Position numbers and translations under genes: made by a program. This document shows, in pieces, positions 51,472-60,606 of a stretch of 64,000 nucleotides of DNA. The stretch lies in the NCBI GenBank assembly GCA_009780185.1, contig WRAN01000014.1, positions 1 through 64,000 of the forward strand, written 5' to 3'. Source of the stretch: Defluviitaleaceae bacterium. GTDB lineage: Bacteria; Bacillota; Clostridia; Lachnospirales; WQUN01. Each line of letters starts with the position of its first letter. The stretch's first letter is position 1. Under the pieces are notes generated by a model that did no database searches, was not told the DNA's origin, and saw only the letters and a program-made list of their open reading frames with translations.

Positions 51472-52278
51472 TTGGAGAGCAATGAAGCAAACAACGATAA
51501 AAAATGGGAATTTGCAGATTATGCCTTTTTAATAACAGGAATAATTGTTGTGGTGCTTTTGGTTGTTCCCGAAATATTGGCAGCTCAGTTTGGCATTAGT
51601 TTTGCAGGTGGAAGTTTAAGAGATGTAATGCCAACAATTGCTGATGGATTAGACAATGGAGACAGCCGGATTACATGGGATTTTAATCAGCTTCGCGCAT
51701 TATCGCCTATGTTATTTCTTTTGACTATAACCATCGTCTTTTTCAAGGATACAATTGACGCAAGAAAAAGCGGTGGATATAAAGGCTCAATGTTTACCCA
51801 TACCTTTGAGTCTTTATTGGAAGAGTCAATTTACATGGCTATTACAACAATAATGGTATACTCGGCCATACTTGTTGGTGCAATGTATATTTCCTGGCTT
51901 GCCGGGCCTATAACATGGGTTTTGTTTATATTAATTTTTCCGCTGGCAAGGAAAAAAAGCAGCAAAAACAAAGCAGATATCCCATGGGTTTTGCTAACTA
52001 TATTTGCACTTGGAATTATCATTGAAGTTATATCAAGAGCATGGATTGCCTTTCCACTATCATGGCTCATTATTTGTATAGTCAAGCTTATTGACACAAT
52101 TAGAGAAGGTGACCATTCTGTTGACACGGCTTTCAATATTATGTACTACGCTTTTGCGGCTGTGCTAATGGCGGTGGGTATAATTTTTGACTTTTGGATT
52201 TGGTCATGGGCGTCATTCCCAATCGCATTATTAATCTGCTGGATATTAAGCAAGTTTGGCAGGTTTAAGAAAGCATGA
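51472..52278 (+). CDS. polytopic membrane protein of unknown function
   Basis: A 268-residue protein with about seven hydrophobic segments (for example 18-38, 80-95, 115-135, 140-160, 175-195, 225-245 and 246-262). No motif I recognise. A TTG start follows GGAGGTATAAGAT, three bases after the previous stop, so it shares the operon with the UMF1-type transporter and the pyrophosphohydrolase-like protein. Function cannot be inferred. Confidence 0.6.
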   Translation: MESNEANNDKKWEFADYAFLITGIIVVVLLVVPEILAAQFGISFAGGSLRDVMPTIADGLDNGDSRITWDFNQLRALSPMLFLLTITIVFFKDTIDARKSGGYKGSMFTHTFESLLEESIYMAITTIMVYSAILVGAMYISWLAGPITWVLFILIFPLARKKSSKNKADIPWVLLTIFALGIIIEVISRAWIAFPLSWLIICIVKLIDTIREGDHSVDTAFNIMYYAFAAVLMAVGIIFDFWIWSWASFPIALLICWILSKFGRFKKA

Positions 52279-52318
52279 TATAATGACTTTGTGATAATCC
52301 TGACTTGAGGGAGTGTAT

Positions 52319-52466
52319 GCCATTCGGCACATTTGATATTGGATAATATCGGCAATATAAATGTGTGCGGAAATGATAGATAAAACATAATTGAACATCA
52401 AAGAAAACTGCCTGATTATAGGCATCTCTTTGTGTATAAATTACGTTTTATTTTATCATTCCGCAC
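52319..52466. repeat. nested palindromic element
   Basis: The larger palindrome pairs GTGCGG, AATGATAGATAAAAC and AATT (52365-52392) with the mirror stretch at 52439-52466; inner arms ATCAAAGA/TCTTTG and GCCTGATTATAGGC extend it. A second palindrome shares the left arm: CATTCGGCACATTT (52320-52334) against AAATGTGTGCGG (52359-52370). Alternative pairings of one arm are suggestive of a switching RNA, or of a mobile palindromic element. Confidence 0.55.
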
Positions 52467-52487
52467 TTTTAGGCTTAATTCATTAAA

Positions 52488-52515
52488 GCTGTGGGATGAT
52501 ACCCACGGCTTTTTA
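52488..52515 (+). terminator. hairpin terminator upstream of methyltransferase gene
   Basis: GCTGTGGG and CCCACGGC pair around ATGATA and are followed by TTTTTATTTT. It lies about 50 bases before the methyltransferase start, so it ends the preceding membrane-protein operon transcript or attenuates entry into the next gene. Confidence 0.75.
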
Positions 52516-52566
52516 TTTTGTTTGGATTATCACACATCGCGAAATAAAAATTTGGAGGAACAAATA

Positions 52567-53406
52567 ATGTTTACACAATTAAAAGCAATGATGAAAAAAC
52601 CTTCACTTTACGAAAAAGGTACGCAGGAATTATGGACTGACCAGCATATATCAAAGGGTATGCTTGAAGCCCACTTACACCCCACATGGGACGCGGCAAC
52701 AAGGAATCACGCAACTGTATGTGAAAATGTTAAATGGATTACATCTGTTGCACCTACAGATAAATACCGTGATTTACTAGATTTAGGCTGCGGCCCCGGT
52801 ATTTACACGGAGGAGTTTCACAAAGCAGGGTACAATGTCACAGGGATAGATTTTTCAAAGCGCTCAATTGATTACGCAAGAAAAATTGCACTAGAAAAGA
52901 GTCTACCCATAAGCTACCACCACCAAGATTTTCTAACAATGGATTTCAATAAGGCGTTTGATATCACAACATTGATTTTCTATGACTTCTGTACTCTTTC
53001 TACTGAAAATAGAGCCATTACACTAAAAAAAATCAATACAGCACTAAGACCTGGAGGGTTGTTAATAATTGAGATTCATACTCCAGAGCACTTTAGCGGT
53101 CAAAAAGAGTATAGAAAGTGGGAATATGACCAAAAAGGATTTTTCAGCCCAGAGCCGCATATATGTCTTAATTCTTTTTACAGATATGATGAGCAAAGCA
53201 CAATTCTTAATCAGCACATTATTATTACCGAAGAAGATGTAAAAAGCATAAATATATGGCATCATACCTTTACAAAAGATGAATTTTCACAGGATTTGGC
53301 TACTGCTGGATTTAGTGTCAAAGCACTCTATAACAACATGCTAGGTACAAATTACAGCGAGGGCACCAAAGAGATGTGCTTTGTGGCACAAAATATTAAT
53401 CATTGA
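52567..53406 (+). CDS. class I SAM-dependent methyltransferase
   Basis: A 279-residue methyltransferase. The SAM-binding signature DLLDLGCGPGIYTEEF (about residue 67) and second acidic strand NVTGIDFSKRSIDYARK are clear, followed by the DITTLIFYDFCTLS and LRPGGLLIIEIHTPEHF strands. The substrate is not identifiable. ATG at 52567 follows TTGGAGGAACAAAT. It forms a single-gene unit between two hairpin terminators. Confidence 0.85.
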   Translation: MFTQLKAMMKKPSLYEKGTQELWTDQHISKGMLEAHLHPTWDAATRNHATVCENVKWITSVAPTDKYRDLLDLGCGPGIYTEEFHKAGYNVTGIDFSKRSIDYARKIALEKSLPISYHHQDFLTMDFNKAFDITTLIFYDFCTLSTENRAITLKKINTALRPGGLLIIEIHTPEHFSGQKEYRKWEYDQKGFFSPEPHICLNSFYRYDEQSTILNQHIIITEEDVKSINIWHHTFTKDEFSQDLATAGFSVKALYNNMLGTNYSEGTKEMCFVAQNINH

Positions 53407-53407
53407 C

Positions 53408-53460
53408 AAAAAATAAAATCAGAATATTCTAATTTCAGAATATCTGATTTTATTTTTTTA
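53408..53460 (+). terminator. bidirectional terminator after methyltransferase gene
   Basis: AAAATCAGAATATTCT pairs with AGAATATCTGATTTT, with A and T runs at the ends. It begins two bases past the stop. Confidence 0.9.
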
Positions 53461-53518
53461 TGATGATTGAAACTACGAAATCTAAAGAATATGATTATAT
53501 AAAATAGGAGGCATTTGT

Positions 53519-54055
53519 ATGACAGTATTGGATTTAATAAAAAACAGAACCAGCTATCGAGGAAAGTATGAAAATACAATTATCCCCAGAAGTGATTTAA
53601 TAAAAATTATGGAAGCGGGCTTAGCGGCACCATCAGGCTGCAACAAACAAACAACTAGCTTAATCGCTGTAGATGATACTGATCTATTGGCAAAACTGCG
53701 CAAGGTGATTACCCCACAGGTTGCAGAAACTGCACCGGCCATAATATGCGTACTAACTCAAAGAATTATTGCTTACCGAGACAAATGCTTCAACGTACAG
53801 GATTACTCAGCAGCTATTCAGAATATGCTATTAGCGGCTATTGAACTTGGATATGAAAGCTGTTGGTACGAAGGGCAAATTACTGACGCTGATGCTATAG
53901 GGCGTAAAATGGCAGATATACTAGGTGTTCCTGACAATTATGAACTTGTCTGCTTTCTTCCAATAGGTATAGCTCTGCAACCACTTAAATTGGTAAATAA
54001 AATGCCCTTTTCTAGTCGGGCATGGTTTAATGGGTTCAAAGGAGAAACCGTATGA
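53519..54055 (+). CDS. nitroreductase family protein
   Basis: A 178-residue flavoprotein of the nitroreductase superfamily. N-terminal NRTSYRGKYENTIIP and AAPSGCNKQTTSLIAV correspond to FMN-binding parts; the C-terminal GYESCWYEGQIT and LGVPDNYELVCFLPIGI are typical. FMN-dependent NAD(P)H oxidoreductase is expected; the physiological substrate is unknown. It overlaps the next gene by four bases (ATGA), suggesting an operon. Confidence 0.88.
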   Translation: MTVLDLIKNRTSYRGKYENTIIPRSDLIKIMEAGLAAPSGCNKQTTSLIAVDDTDLLAKLRKVITPQVAETAPAIICVLTQRIIAYRDKCFNVQDYSAAIQNMLLAAIELGYESCWYEGQITDADAIGRKMADILGVPDNYELVCFLPIGIALQPLKLVNKMPFSSRAWFNGFKGETV

Positions 54056-54990
54056 AACATATAAGAAGCAATCGTACCCGCATACGCTGCTTATTTTTAA
54101 CGGTAGTGGCGACATTCTTTGTAGTATTTTTGCTAAGATTAAGCTATTTGATTTTTACAAATAATAGCACAATCGTTACCACGCCACCTGCAAACATGAG
54201 CCTAGAAACATATTCATTCCGCAGACAAATGTCTAATATAGCCACAGACAGAATCAGCCAAATGGATGTCACAGGCAATACTGTCATCATAGACCAAAAA
54301 TACGATAAAACCGCAAATCTTTCATCTGTATCTCACCGCTTTGACGAAGACCATGACAGATTGCGGCTGCTAATAGATTCCCACGACGCTATTGTACAGG
54401 CAGAAAACCTGCAAGGCCTGCCGGGAAATCAAATACTAACTATGACCATAGGCGTAACCCCTCAGCAATTTGATGATATGGTAAATAACTTGAGGGAACT
54501 CGGCGATCTACGCAGCTTTACGGTTACCCGAGTGGATAAAACAAACGAATTCAACTCTCTATTAGCACAGCAAGAAGTGCTGCGTAAAACACGGGACTCC
54601 TACACTGCATTACAAGAGCTAGGCGGAAGTATTCAGGATATGCTTTTGCTGCAAGAAAGAATACTGGCAGTTGAAACTGAATTACAGCATTTGAATGTAG
54701 ATTTAGGTATCTTCGCAACTGAACATTCATTTTGCACAATCAACTTTGTTCTCAGAGAGCAAGAAGCCTCCTTTATTTCCATCTCCATTGTTCTAGACTA
54801 TGCCTTTGACAGTCTTTTATGGACGTTGTTCGCGGCAGCGGTTACATCACTCATTACATTAGGGCTTTTAGTAGTTGTGATTCTTGGGCTATGGCTACGT
54901 ACACAGCTAAATAAACAACTTCAGGCGCCAGAAACGGAAGATACGAATACGTTTGCAGAGAATTACAATCTCGAAAATGATATGAAATAG
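54052..54990 (+). CDS. DUF4349 membrane protein
   Basis: A 312-residue protein. One N-terminal membrane helix (about 13-35), an extracytoplasmic beta domain (about 50-160), a coiled coil (about 165-225, ERILAVETELQHLNVDLG), and a C-terminal membrane helix (about 265-290). This matches DUF4349 proteins, whose function is unknown and which are common near envelope genes. The segment NSLLAQQEVLRKTRDSYTAL is typical. A single transcript with the nitroreductase is indicated by a four-base overlap. Confidence 0.78.
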   Translation: MKHIRSNRTRIRCLFLTVVATFFVVFLLRLSYLIFTNNSTIVTTPPANMSLETYSFRRQMSNIATDRISQMDVTGNTVIIDQKYDKTANLSSVSHRFDEDHDRLRLLIDSHDAIVQAENLQGLPGNQILTMTIGVTPQQFDDMVNNLRELGDLRSFTVTRVDKTNEFNSLLAQQEVLRKTRDSYTALQELGGSIQDMLLLQERILAVETELQHLNVDLGIFATEHSFCTINFVLREQEASFISISIVLDYAFDSLLWTLFAAAVTSLITLGLLVVVILGLWLRTQLNKQLQAPETEDTNTFAENYNLENDMK

Positions 54991-55010
54991 ATATCTCATC
55001 TTATATTTTG

Positions 55011-55047
55011 CAGGCAGGAAGCGGTTGTACCGCCCTGCCTGTTTTTT
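55011..55047 (+). terminator. terminator after DUF4349 gene
   Basis: CAGGCAGG and CCTGCCTG with inner GCGG/CCGC pairing, followed by TTTTTT. Strong intrinsic terminator of the nitroreductase operon. Confidence 0.9.
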
Positions 55048-55185
55048 GTTATGATAAAACTTGCTTATAACTAAAAAGTATGGTGACGGACTTCACTCAT
55101 CATGCTACGCTTTTAAATACATGTATGCTATCAGGATAACTAAACCTAGCGATATCGTGAAAACATCAAAACGAAGGAGGCTATT

Positions 55186-55992
55186 ATGAAATACGTCGAC
55201 TCACATGCACATTATATCGGAAGGCGATTCGATAAAGACAGACACAAGCTTTTTACTGACATGCATAAAAACGGTGTCAAATATATAATAAACTCGACAA
55301 GCACTTTAGAGTTAAACGAAGGCGTACAGCTTGCAAAAAAATATGACTTTGTATACCTCAGCCTAGGAGACGGCTGTGCATATACTTGTGGCCCAGAAGG
55401 CGATAAGTATATTAGCGACGAAATTCTTGATAATATGATTCATCTTGCCAAACGCAATAAAAAAATCGTTGCATGGGGAGAAAATGGAATTGGACTTAAC
55501 AGGTTAGAACTAGTCAACGGACTGCAAAACCAAATATACTGGTTCAAAAGACAACTAGAAGCGGCAAAACAAGTAGGGCTGCCAGTAATAATACATTCAA
55601 GAGATGCATGTCAGCTAGTTTTTGATATCTTAAAAGATGCACGATTGCCTGATTGCGGCTATGGCAAAGGTATGCTCCACTGTTTTAACAGTAGTGCACA
55701 AATGGCTTTAGATTATGTAAAAATGGGTTATCTGATTAGCATTTCAGGGATTGTCACATACCCCAGTGCAAAACATCTGGTTGAGACCGTCAAGAAAGTT
55801 CCATTAGAAAAACTTCTAATAGAAACAGACTGCCCATACCTTACCCCAGAGCCACATGGCCGCAAAGATAGAAACCACTCCGGCAATCTTAAATTTATAG
55901 TGGACAAGATTGCAGAAATAAAAGGCATTCCGCCAGAGAAAGTAGCAGAAGCTACTACTTCAAATGCTATGTCGTTTTTCAATATAAAGTGA
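55186..55992 (+). CDS. TatD-family metal-dependent hydrolase
   Basis: A 268-residue (beta/alpha)8 hydrolase. Metal ligands are visible in YVDSHAHY, VIIHSRDA, MLHCFNSS and ETDCPYL. The second glutamate motif reads WGENGIGLN, which differs from the usual GEIGLDY by an inserted residue and loss of Asp, so the metal site may be somewhat altered. TatD proteins are 3'-exonucleases/DNases or act on unknown phosphoesters. A GAAGGAGG site precedes the ATG. Confidence 0.82.
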   Translation: MKYVDSHAHYIGRRFDKDRHKLFTDMHKNGVKYIINSTSTLELNEGVQLAKKYDFVYLSLGDGCAYTCGPEGDKYISDEILDNMIHLAKRNKKIVAWGENGIGLNRLELVNGLQNQIYWFKRQLEAAKQVGLPVIIHSRDACQLVFDILKDARLPDCGYGKGMLHCFNSSAQMALDYVKMGYLISISGIVTYPSAKHLVETVKKVPLEKLLIETDCPYLTPEPHGRKDRNHSGNLKFIVDKIAEIKGIPPEKVAEATTSNAMSFFNIK

Positions 55993-56038
55993 GGCATATA
56001 AATGAACAAAGTACTTGAAGAGCAAGGGCCTGAGTTTT

Positions 56039-56584
56039 CTAAACACTAAGTTTATACTCAAGCAATAACTTCCTACTAATCTCATTTAAAAAATCAACAT
56101 TGCTCCATTTACTATTTTTAATTTGGTCATGTACCCTATAAGCATTATTAAAATCTTCGCTTGTAATCTCACCATTATCAAGTGCTTCTTGCAATTCATC
56201 CTCATCAAGTGTAAGTGCTTGTCCAGTAGGAGTAATTGCCAAATCTAAATAAATGTCATCGGTGCAAGGCATACCATACTCATCAATAAAATTCTTTCGA
56301 CTTATGTCAAAATACCAAAAAAGCAACTCATCATTGGGTGAGTAATATGCTGATAGACACCAACTTTCACGTATAGGCAAATACATTAAAATTTTGTAAT
56401 CTTCACCAGCCCATTGAATCTGTTGTCCTACAGCCTCAACAAACTTATTTTTACAACCCGGTAAAAAATTAATAAGAGCGGAATATTCATTCGCTTTTCC
56501 CAATGTTTTTCTTATAGAGTAAGTAAATAGCATATCAGGATTCTCAGTAAAGTTACCTAAAATGTTCTTTTTTCTCACTATCAT
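56039..56584 (-). CDS. DUF402 domain protein
   Basis: A 181-residue protein with the DUF402/FomD-type fold: ESWCLSAYYSPNDELLFWYF and DISRKNFI, then CTDDIYLDLAITPTG with the acidic metal-binding DIYLDL, then DEDELQEALDNGEIT. Members hydrolyse nucleotide derivatives or nucleoside diphosphates in some cases; the substrate here is unknown. A minus-strand TATAAT box lies at 56664-56669, about 80 bases upstream. Convergent with tatD. Confidence 0.8.
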   Translation of the reverse strand: MIVRKKNILGNFTENPDMLFTYSIRKTLGKANEYSALINFLPGCKNKFVEAVGQQIQWAGEDYKILMYLPIRESWCLSAYYSPNDELLFWYFDISRKNFIDEYGMPCTDDIYLDLAITPTGQALTLDEDELQEALDNGEITSEDFNNAYRVHDQIKNSKWSNVDFLNEISRKLLLEYKLSV

Positions 56585-56663
56585 ACCCCCTGTAATAATG
56601 CATAAAACCCTCTACTACTAAAATTACAATCTAAAAATTTCCCGTAGAAGCGCCACATGGACA

Positions 56664-56669
56664 ATTATA
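56664..56669 (-). promoter_or_regulatory. -10 box for the DUF402 gene
   Basis: On the minus strand the sequence CTATAGTATAATTG contains a perfect TATAAT. No clear TTGACA is present at 17 bp, so the promoter assignment rests on the -10 and location. Confidence 0.4.
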
Positions 56670-56702
56670 CTATAGTGGATGAAAATTAAATAGAAATATC
56701 TC

Positions 56703-56731
56703 TTGACAATCTTCAATCACTCTCTTATACT
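56703..56731 (+). promoter_or_regulatory. sigma-A promoter of rplJ-rplL
   Basis: TTGACA (56703-56708) and TATACT (56726-56731) are separated by exactly 17 bases. The transcription start would lie just before the L10 leader. Confidence 0.9.
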
Positions 56732-56732
56732 T

Positions 56733-56866
56733 CGGTTGCCATAGACAGCAGGTGCTTTATGCATAATTCCTGCCGAGGTTGCTTATATATAAATAACGCG
56801 CTTTATGCGTGCAATTTTTATGATATTTAAGCCCCAGACTATGGTTATAGTCCGGGGCTATTTTTA
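56733..56866 (+). ncRNA. ribosomal protein L10 leader
   Basis: The segment contains GACAGCAGGTGC and CCTGCCGAGGTT, the conserved parts of the L10 leader where L10-L7/L12 binds. It is followed by a hairpin AGCCCC, GACTA / TAGTC, GGGGCT and a U run (56829-56866). L10 complex binding is known to favour terminator formation, giving feedback control of rplJL. This is an established Firmicute RNA family, recognised here by motif. Confidence 0.88.
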
Positions 56867-56900
56867 TACCCGGATACCCAAAATCCGAAGGAGGTGAAAC

Positions 56901-57431
56901 ATGACAAACCCTAACCTAGAGCAAAACCGCGCAGCAAAACATGTTGTTGTTGACGAGATTAAGGAAAAACTTTCTCGTAGTAAGTCTGTGGTACTGGTTA
57001 ACGCCCGCGGGCTTACAGTAGAGCAAGACACTATTCTACGTAAGTCTCTACGTAAAGTAGGTGGCATCGACTACAAAGTTTACAAAAACTCTATGGTGGC
57101 TCGCGCTGTAGAAGGTACTGAGTTCGAAGGTATCCAAGAGTATCTTGCAGGGCCTACAACTGTAGCGTTTTCTTATGAGGATGCTACCGCAGCGGCCGGT
57201 GCTATCAACAAGCATCTTAAGTCTATGCCGATATTGGAGTTTAAGGCATCTGCAATGGACGGCAACGTTTATGATGCTGCTAAAACTAAGCTAATCGCTG
57301 AAATTCCATCCAGAGACGTGCTTCTTGGCAGACTTTTGGGCTCACTCAAGTCCCCGATGTCCAGCTTTGCACGCGTTATTAACGCAATCGCTGAAGAAAA
57401 AGGCGGTGGCGCAGCCCCAGCGGCTGAGTAA
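56901..57431 (+). CDS. rplJ: 50S ribosomal protein L10
   Basis: A 176-residue L10 protein of the ribosomal stalk base. It carries KLSRSKSVVLVNARGLTVEQ, the RNA-binding KVYKNSMVARAVEGTEFEG and the C-terminal L7/L12-binding helix. An AGGAGG site precedes the ATG. The upstream L10 leader confirms the identity. The usual neighbours rplK and rplA are absent upstream. Confidence 0.97.
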   Translation: MTNPNLEQNRAAKHVVVDEIKEKLSRSKSVVLVNARGLTVEQDTILRKSLRKVGGIDYKVYKNSMVARAVEGTEFEGIQEYLAGPTTVAFSYEDATAAAGAINKHLKSMPILEFKASAMDGNVYDAAKTKLIAEIPSRDVLLGRLLGSLKSPMSSFARVINAIAEEKGGGAAPAAE

Positions 57432-57500
57432 TTCAAAAAATAAATTCATAGAATCGCATTGCGATTCCACTCAAAGCATTCCATAGGAGGAATACAAGAA

Positions 57501-57878
57501 ATGGCAAAACTAACAATTGCAGAACTTCTGGAAGCCATCGAAGGGCTTACAGTTTTAGAGTTAAACGAGCTAGTAACAGCAGCTGAAGAAAAATTTGGCG
57601 TTAGCGCAGCAGCCGGCGTAGTAATGGCAGGCCCAGCAGCAGGCGGCGGAGAAGCCGCTGAAGAAAAAACCGAATTCGACGTTGAACTTACAGACGTTGG
57701 CGGCGAAAAAATCAAAGTTATCAAAGTGGTTCGCGAAATCACCGGCCTTGGCCTCAAAGAAGCCAAAGAGCTTGTTGACGGCGCACCCAAAATTCTTAAA
57801 GAAGCAGCACCAAAAGCCGAAGCAGACAGCATCGTTGCAAAACTTGCTGAAATCGGTGCAAAAGCAACCCTTAAATAG
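57501..57878 (+). CDS. rplL: 50S ribosomal protein L7/L12
   Basis: A 125-residue stalk protein. N-terminal dimerisation helices ([20 protein letters not shown]), a flexible Ala/Gly-rich hinge (about 37-52) and the C-terminal domain with [20 protein letters not shown], which binds translation factors. The start is ATG after ATAGGAGG. It follows rplJ but is not followed by rpoB. Confidence 0.97.
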   Translation: MAKLTIAELLEAIEGLTVLELNELVTAAEEKFGVSAAAGVVMAGPAAGGGEAAEEKTEFDVELTDVGGEKIKVIKVVREITGLGLKEAKELVDGAPKILKEAAPKAEADSIVAKLAEIGAKATLK

Positions 57879-57892
57879 ATGTCTTTCTAATT

Positions 57893-57932
57893 AACAGCGC
57901 CGTATTACTGCAATACTGGCGTTGTTTAATAT
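57893..57932 (+). terminator. hairpin downstream of rplL
   Basis: AACAGCGCC pairs with GGCGTTGTT, with inner TATT/AATA pairing, followed by TTTAATATTG. A moderate terminator or attenuator between rplL and the dikinase gene; read-through may occur. Confidence 0.55.
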
Positions 57933-57964
57933 TGATAAATTTTATTTGAGAGGAGCCACCAATC

Positions 57965-60589
57965 ATGGCGCATAAATATGTATATATGTTCAAGGAAGGC
58001 GACGCCACAATGCGTAACCTCCTTGGAGGCAAAGGTGCAAACCTAGCCGAAATGATAAAGCTCGGTCTTCCAGTACCCAACGGCTTTATCGTAACCACGG
58101 AAGCATGTACCGAGTACAACACCTCTGGTAAAAAACTATCTCCAGATATGAAAAATCAAATCGACCAGTGTATTCTAGAATTGGAATCCACCAGCGGTAA
58201 AAAATTTGGTGATAACAAAAACCCACTTTTGGTTAGCGTACGCTCAGGCGCGCGGGCATCAATGCCAGGAATGATGAGCACTGTTCTCAACCTAGGTATC
58301 AACGATGCCTCTGCAGAAGCCTTGGCAAACGCAGCGGACGAGCGCTTTGCTTATGACTCATACCGCCGCTTTATCATGATGTTTGGCGACGTTGTAACCG
58401 GCGTAAGCAAAGACAAATTCGAGCACGCTCTTCATGAGTATCAACAGAAAAAAGGCTACAATAGCGACAGCGATATGACCGCAGCCGACTGGAAAGCAAT
58501 TGTAGAAATATTCAAAACCCTTTACAGAGAAGACCAAGGCTGCGACTTCCCAACCGACGCTAAAGAGCAACTCTACGCCGCCATCGTTGCCGTATTCGAA
58601 TCATGGGATAACGAACGCGCATTTGTATACCGCCGTATGAACGACATCCCATACGAATGGGGCACAGCCGTAAACGTACAAGAAATGGTATACGGTAACA
58701 TGGGCGCAACCTCCGGCTCAGGCGTTGTGTTCACCCGCAATGGCTCCACCGGTGAAGACAAAATGGACGGCGAATATCTGATGGACGCACAAGGCGAAGA
58801 CGTTGTAGCCGGTGTTCGTACCCCCAAAAACTTCGAAGAACTTAAAGACGAAATGCCTGCTGTTTATGACGAATTTATCATGCACAGCAAGCGCCTCGAA
58901 AAGCACTATAAATTCATGCAAGACATGGAGTTCACCATCGAACAAGGCAAGCTTTTCATCTTGCAAACACGTAACGGCAAATGTACTGCCAAAGCCGCAA
59001 TCAAGATTGCTGTTGACATGTACGAAGAAGGCACGCTTACCAAAGAAGAAGCGCTACTCTCTGTTGACCCTAAAGCCCTCGACCAACTTCTTCACCCAGC
59101 CTTTGACCCAGCAAGCGAAAAAGCCGCCCAAGTACTGGGAAGCGCCATTGCCGCAAGCCCAGGTGCCGCAGCAGGTAAAGTATACTTTACCGCCGCCGAT
59201 GCCGCCGCCGCTCATGAAGCAGGTGAGGATGTAATCCTTGTGCGCCTTGAAACCTCCCCAGACGATATTATGGGTATGGTAGTTGCAAAAGGTATCCTTA
59301 CAGCCAAAGGCGGAAGAACTTCTCACGCCGCCCTTGTAGCGCGCCAAATCGGCTGCTGCTGTGTATCCGGTTGTGAAGCCATCAAGTTTAATCAAGATAA
59401 ATCCTTCACCCTAGGCGGCGTAACCGTCAAGGAAGGCGACTATATCTCCCTCAACGGCTCTGAAGGTAATATATATCTGGGCAATGTTAAAACCCAAAAA
59501 GCTGAAATCGCCGACGACTTTGCTAAGTTCATCGCATGGGCAGACGAAGTACCAGGCCGTATGGGCATCCGCACCAACGCCGATACCCCTAAAGACAGCC
59601 TGCTAGCCCTTGAGTTTGGCGCAGAAGGTATTGGCCTTACCCGTACAGAGCATATGTTCTTCGAAGAAGACAGACTGCCAAAAGTGCGTAAGATGATCCT
59701 TTCCGAAACGGAAGCAGAGCGCCGCGCCGCTTTGGATGAGCTTATTCCATTCCAAAAAGGCGACTTCATGGGTATCTATGAAGTAATGGAAGGCCGCCCG
59801 GTAACAATCCGCCTATTAGATCCCCCACTTCACGAGTTTATGCCCACAGAGGAAGCCGATTTTGTTCAGCTTGCAAAAGACATGGGTAAAACCGTACAAG
59901 AAGTAAAATCCATTGCAGTATCTCTTCACGAGCTTAACCCAATGATGGGCCACCGCGGTTGCCGCCTAGCAGTTAGCTACCCAGAAATTGCAGAAATGCA
60001 AACCCGCGCCATCATCGAAGCCGCTCTTGAAGTGAAAAAGACAAAAGGCTATGACATCAAACCAGAAATCATGATCCCGCTAGTTGGCGACATTAAAGAA
60101 ACACGCTATGTAAAAGAAGTAGTAGACAGCACAGCAAAAGCACTTTGCGAAGCAGCAGGTGTTAAACTCAACTATGCTGTAGGTACAATGATAGAAATCC
60201 CCCGCGCCTGTATCATCGCCGATGATATTGCAAAAGAAGCAGAGTTCTTCTCCTTCGGTACCAACGACCTTACCCAAATGACCTACGGCCTTAGCCGTGA
60301 CGATGCCGGACGTATTCTTGAAGATTATATTGAAAAGAATATCTACGAAGGCGACCCAACCGCTAAGCTTGACGTTACCGGCGTAGGCGAACTTATGCGC
60401 ATGGCAGTAGAAAAAGGCCGCAAAGCCCGCCCAGGCCTAAAAATCGGTATCTGCGGCGAGCATGGCGGAGATCCTTATAGTATTGCGTTCTGCCATACTA
60501 TTGGCCTTGACTATGTTTCTTGCTCACCATTTAGAGTGCCAATAGCAAGATTGGCCGCCGCTCAAGCTGCACTTCGCAATAAAAAATAA
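57965..60589 (+). CDS. ppdK: pyruvate, phosphate dikinase
   Basis: An 874-residue enzyme that interconverts pyruvate, ATP and Pi with PEP, AMP and PPi. Domains in order: N-terminal nucleotide-binding (LGGKGANLAEMIKLGLPVP, VRSGARASMPGMM), central swivelling domain with the phospho-His in GGRTSHAALVARQ (about residue 455), and C-terminal PEP/pyruvate barrel with FGTNDLTQMTYG and the catalytic Cys in GICGEHGGDP. Full length for the family. In Clostridia it often works glycolytically. Preceded by AGAGGAGCC. Confidence 0.97.
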   Translation: MAHKYVYMFKEGDATMRNLLGGKGANLAEMIKLGLPVPNGFIVTTEACTEYNTSGKKLSPDMKNQIDQCILELESTSGKKFGDNKNPLLVSVRSGARASMPGMMSTVLNLGINDASAEALANAADERFAYDSYRRFIMMFGDVVTGVSKDKFEHALHEYQQKKGYNSDSDMTAADWKAIVEIFKTLYREDQGCDFPTDAKEQLYAAIVAVFESWDNERAFVYRRMNDIPYEWGTAVNVQEMVYGNMGATSGSGVVFTRNGSTGEDKMDGEYLMDAQGEDVVAGVRTPKNFEELKDEMPAVYDEFIMHSKRLEKHYKFMQDMEFTIEQGKLFILQTRNGKCTAKAAIKIAVDMYEEGTLTKEEALLSVDPKALDQLLHPAFDPASEKAAQVLGSAIAASPGAAAGKVYFTAADAAAAHEAGEDVILVRLETSPDDIMGMVVAKGILTAKGGRTSHAALVARQIGCCCVSGCEAIKFNQDKSFTLGGVTVKEGDYISLNGSEGNIYLGNVKTQKAEIADDFAKFIAWADEVPGRMGIRTNADTPKDSLLALEFGAEGIGLTRTEHMFFEEDRLPKVRKMILSETEAERRAALDELIPFQKGDFMGIYEVMEGRPVTIRLLDPPLHEFMPTEEADFVQLAKDMGKTVQEVKSIAVSLHELNPMMGHRGCRLAVSYPEIAEMQTRAIIEAALEVKKTKGYDIKPEIMIPLVGDIKETRYVKEVVDSTAKALCEAAGVKLNYAVGTMIEIPRACIIADDIAKEAEFFSFGTNDLTQMTYGLSRDDAGRILEDYIEKNIYEGDPTAKLDVTGVGELMRMAVEKGRKARPGLKIGICGEHGGDPYSIAFCHTIGLDYVSCSPFRVPIARLAAAQAALRNKK

Positions 60590-60606
60590 TTAACCTCATA
60601 AAGTTT

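Noticed and set aside
56001-56048. 15-codon frame (MNKVLEEQGPEFSKH) after tatD
   Set aside because: Has a GAGG-like site but is too short and overlaps the DUF402 gene end. Possibly the truncated start of a lost gene; not supportable as a gene.
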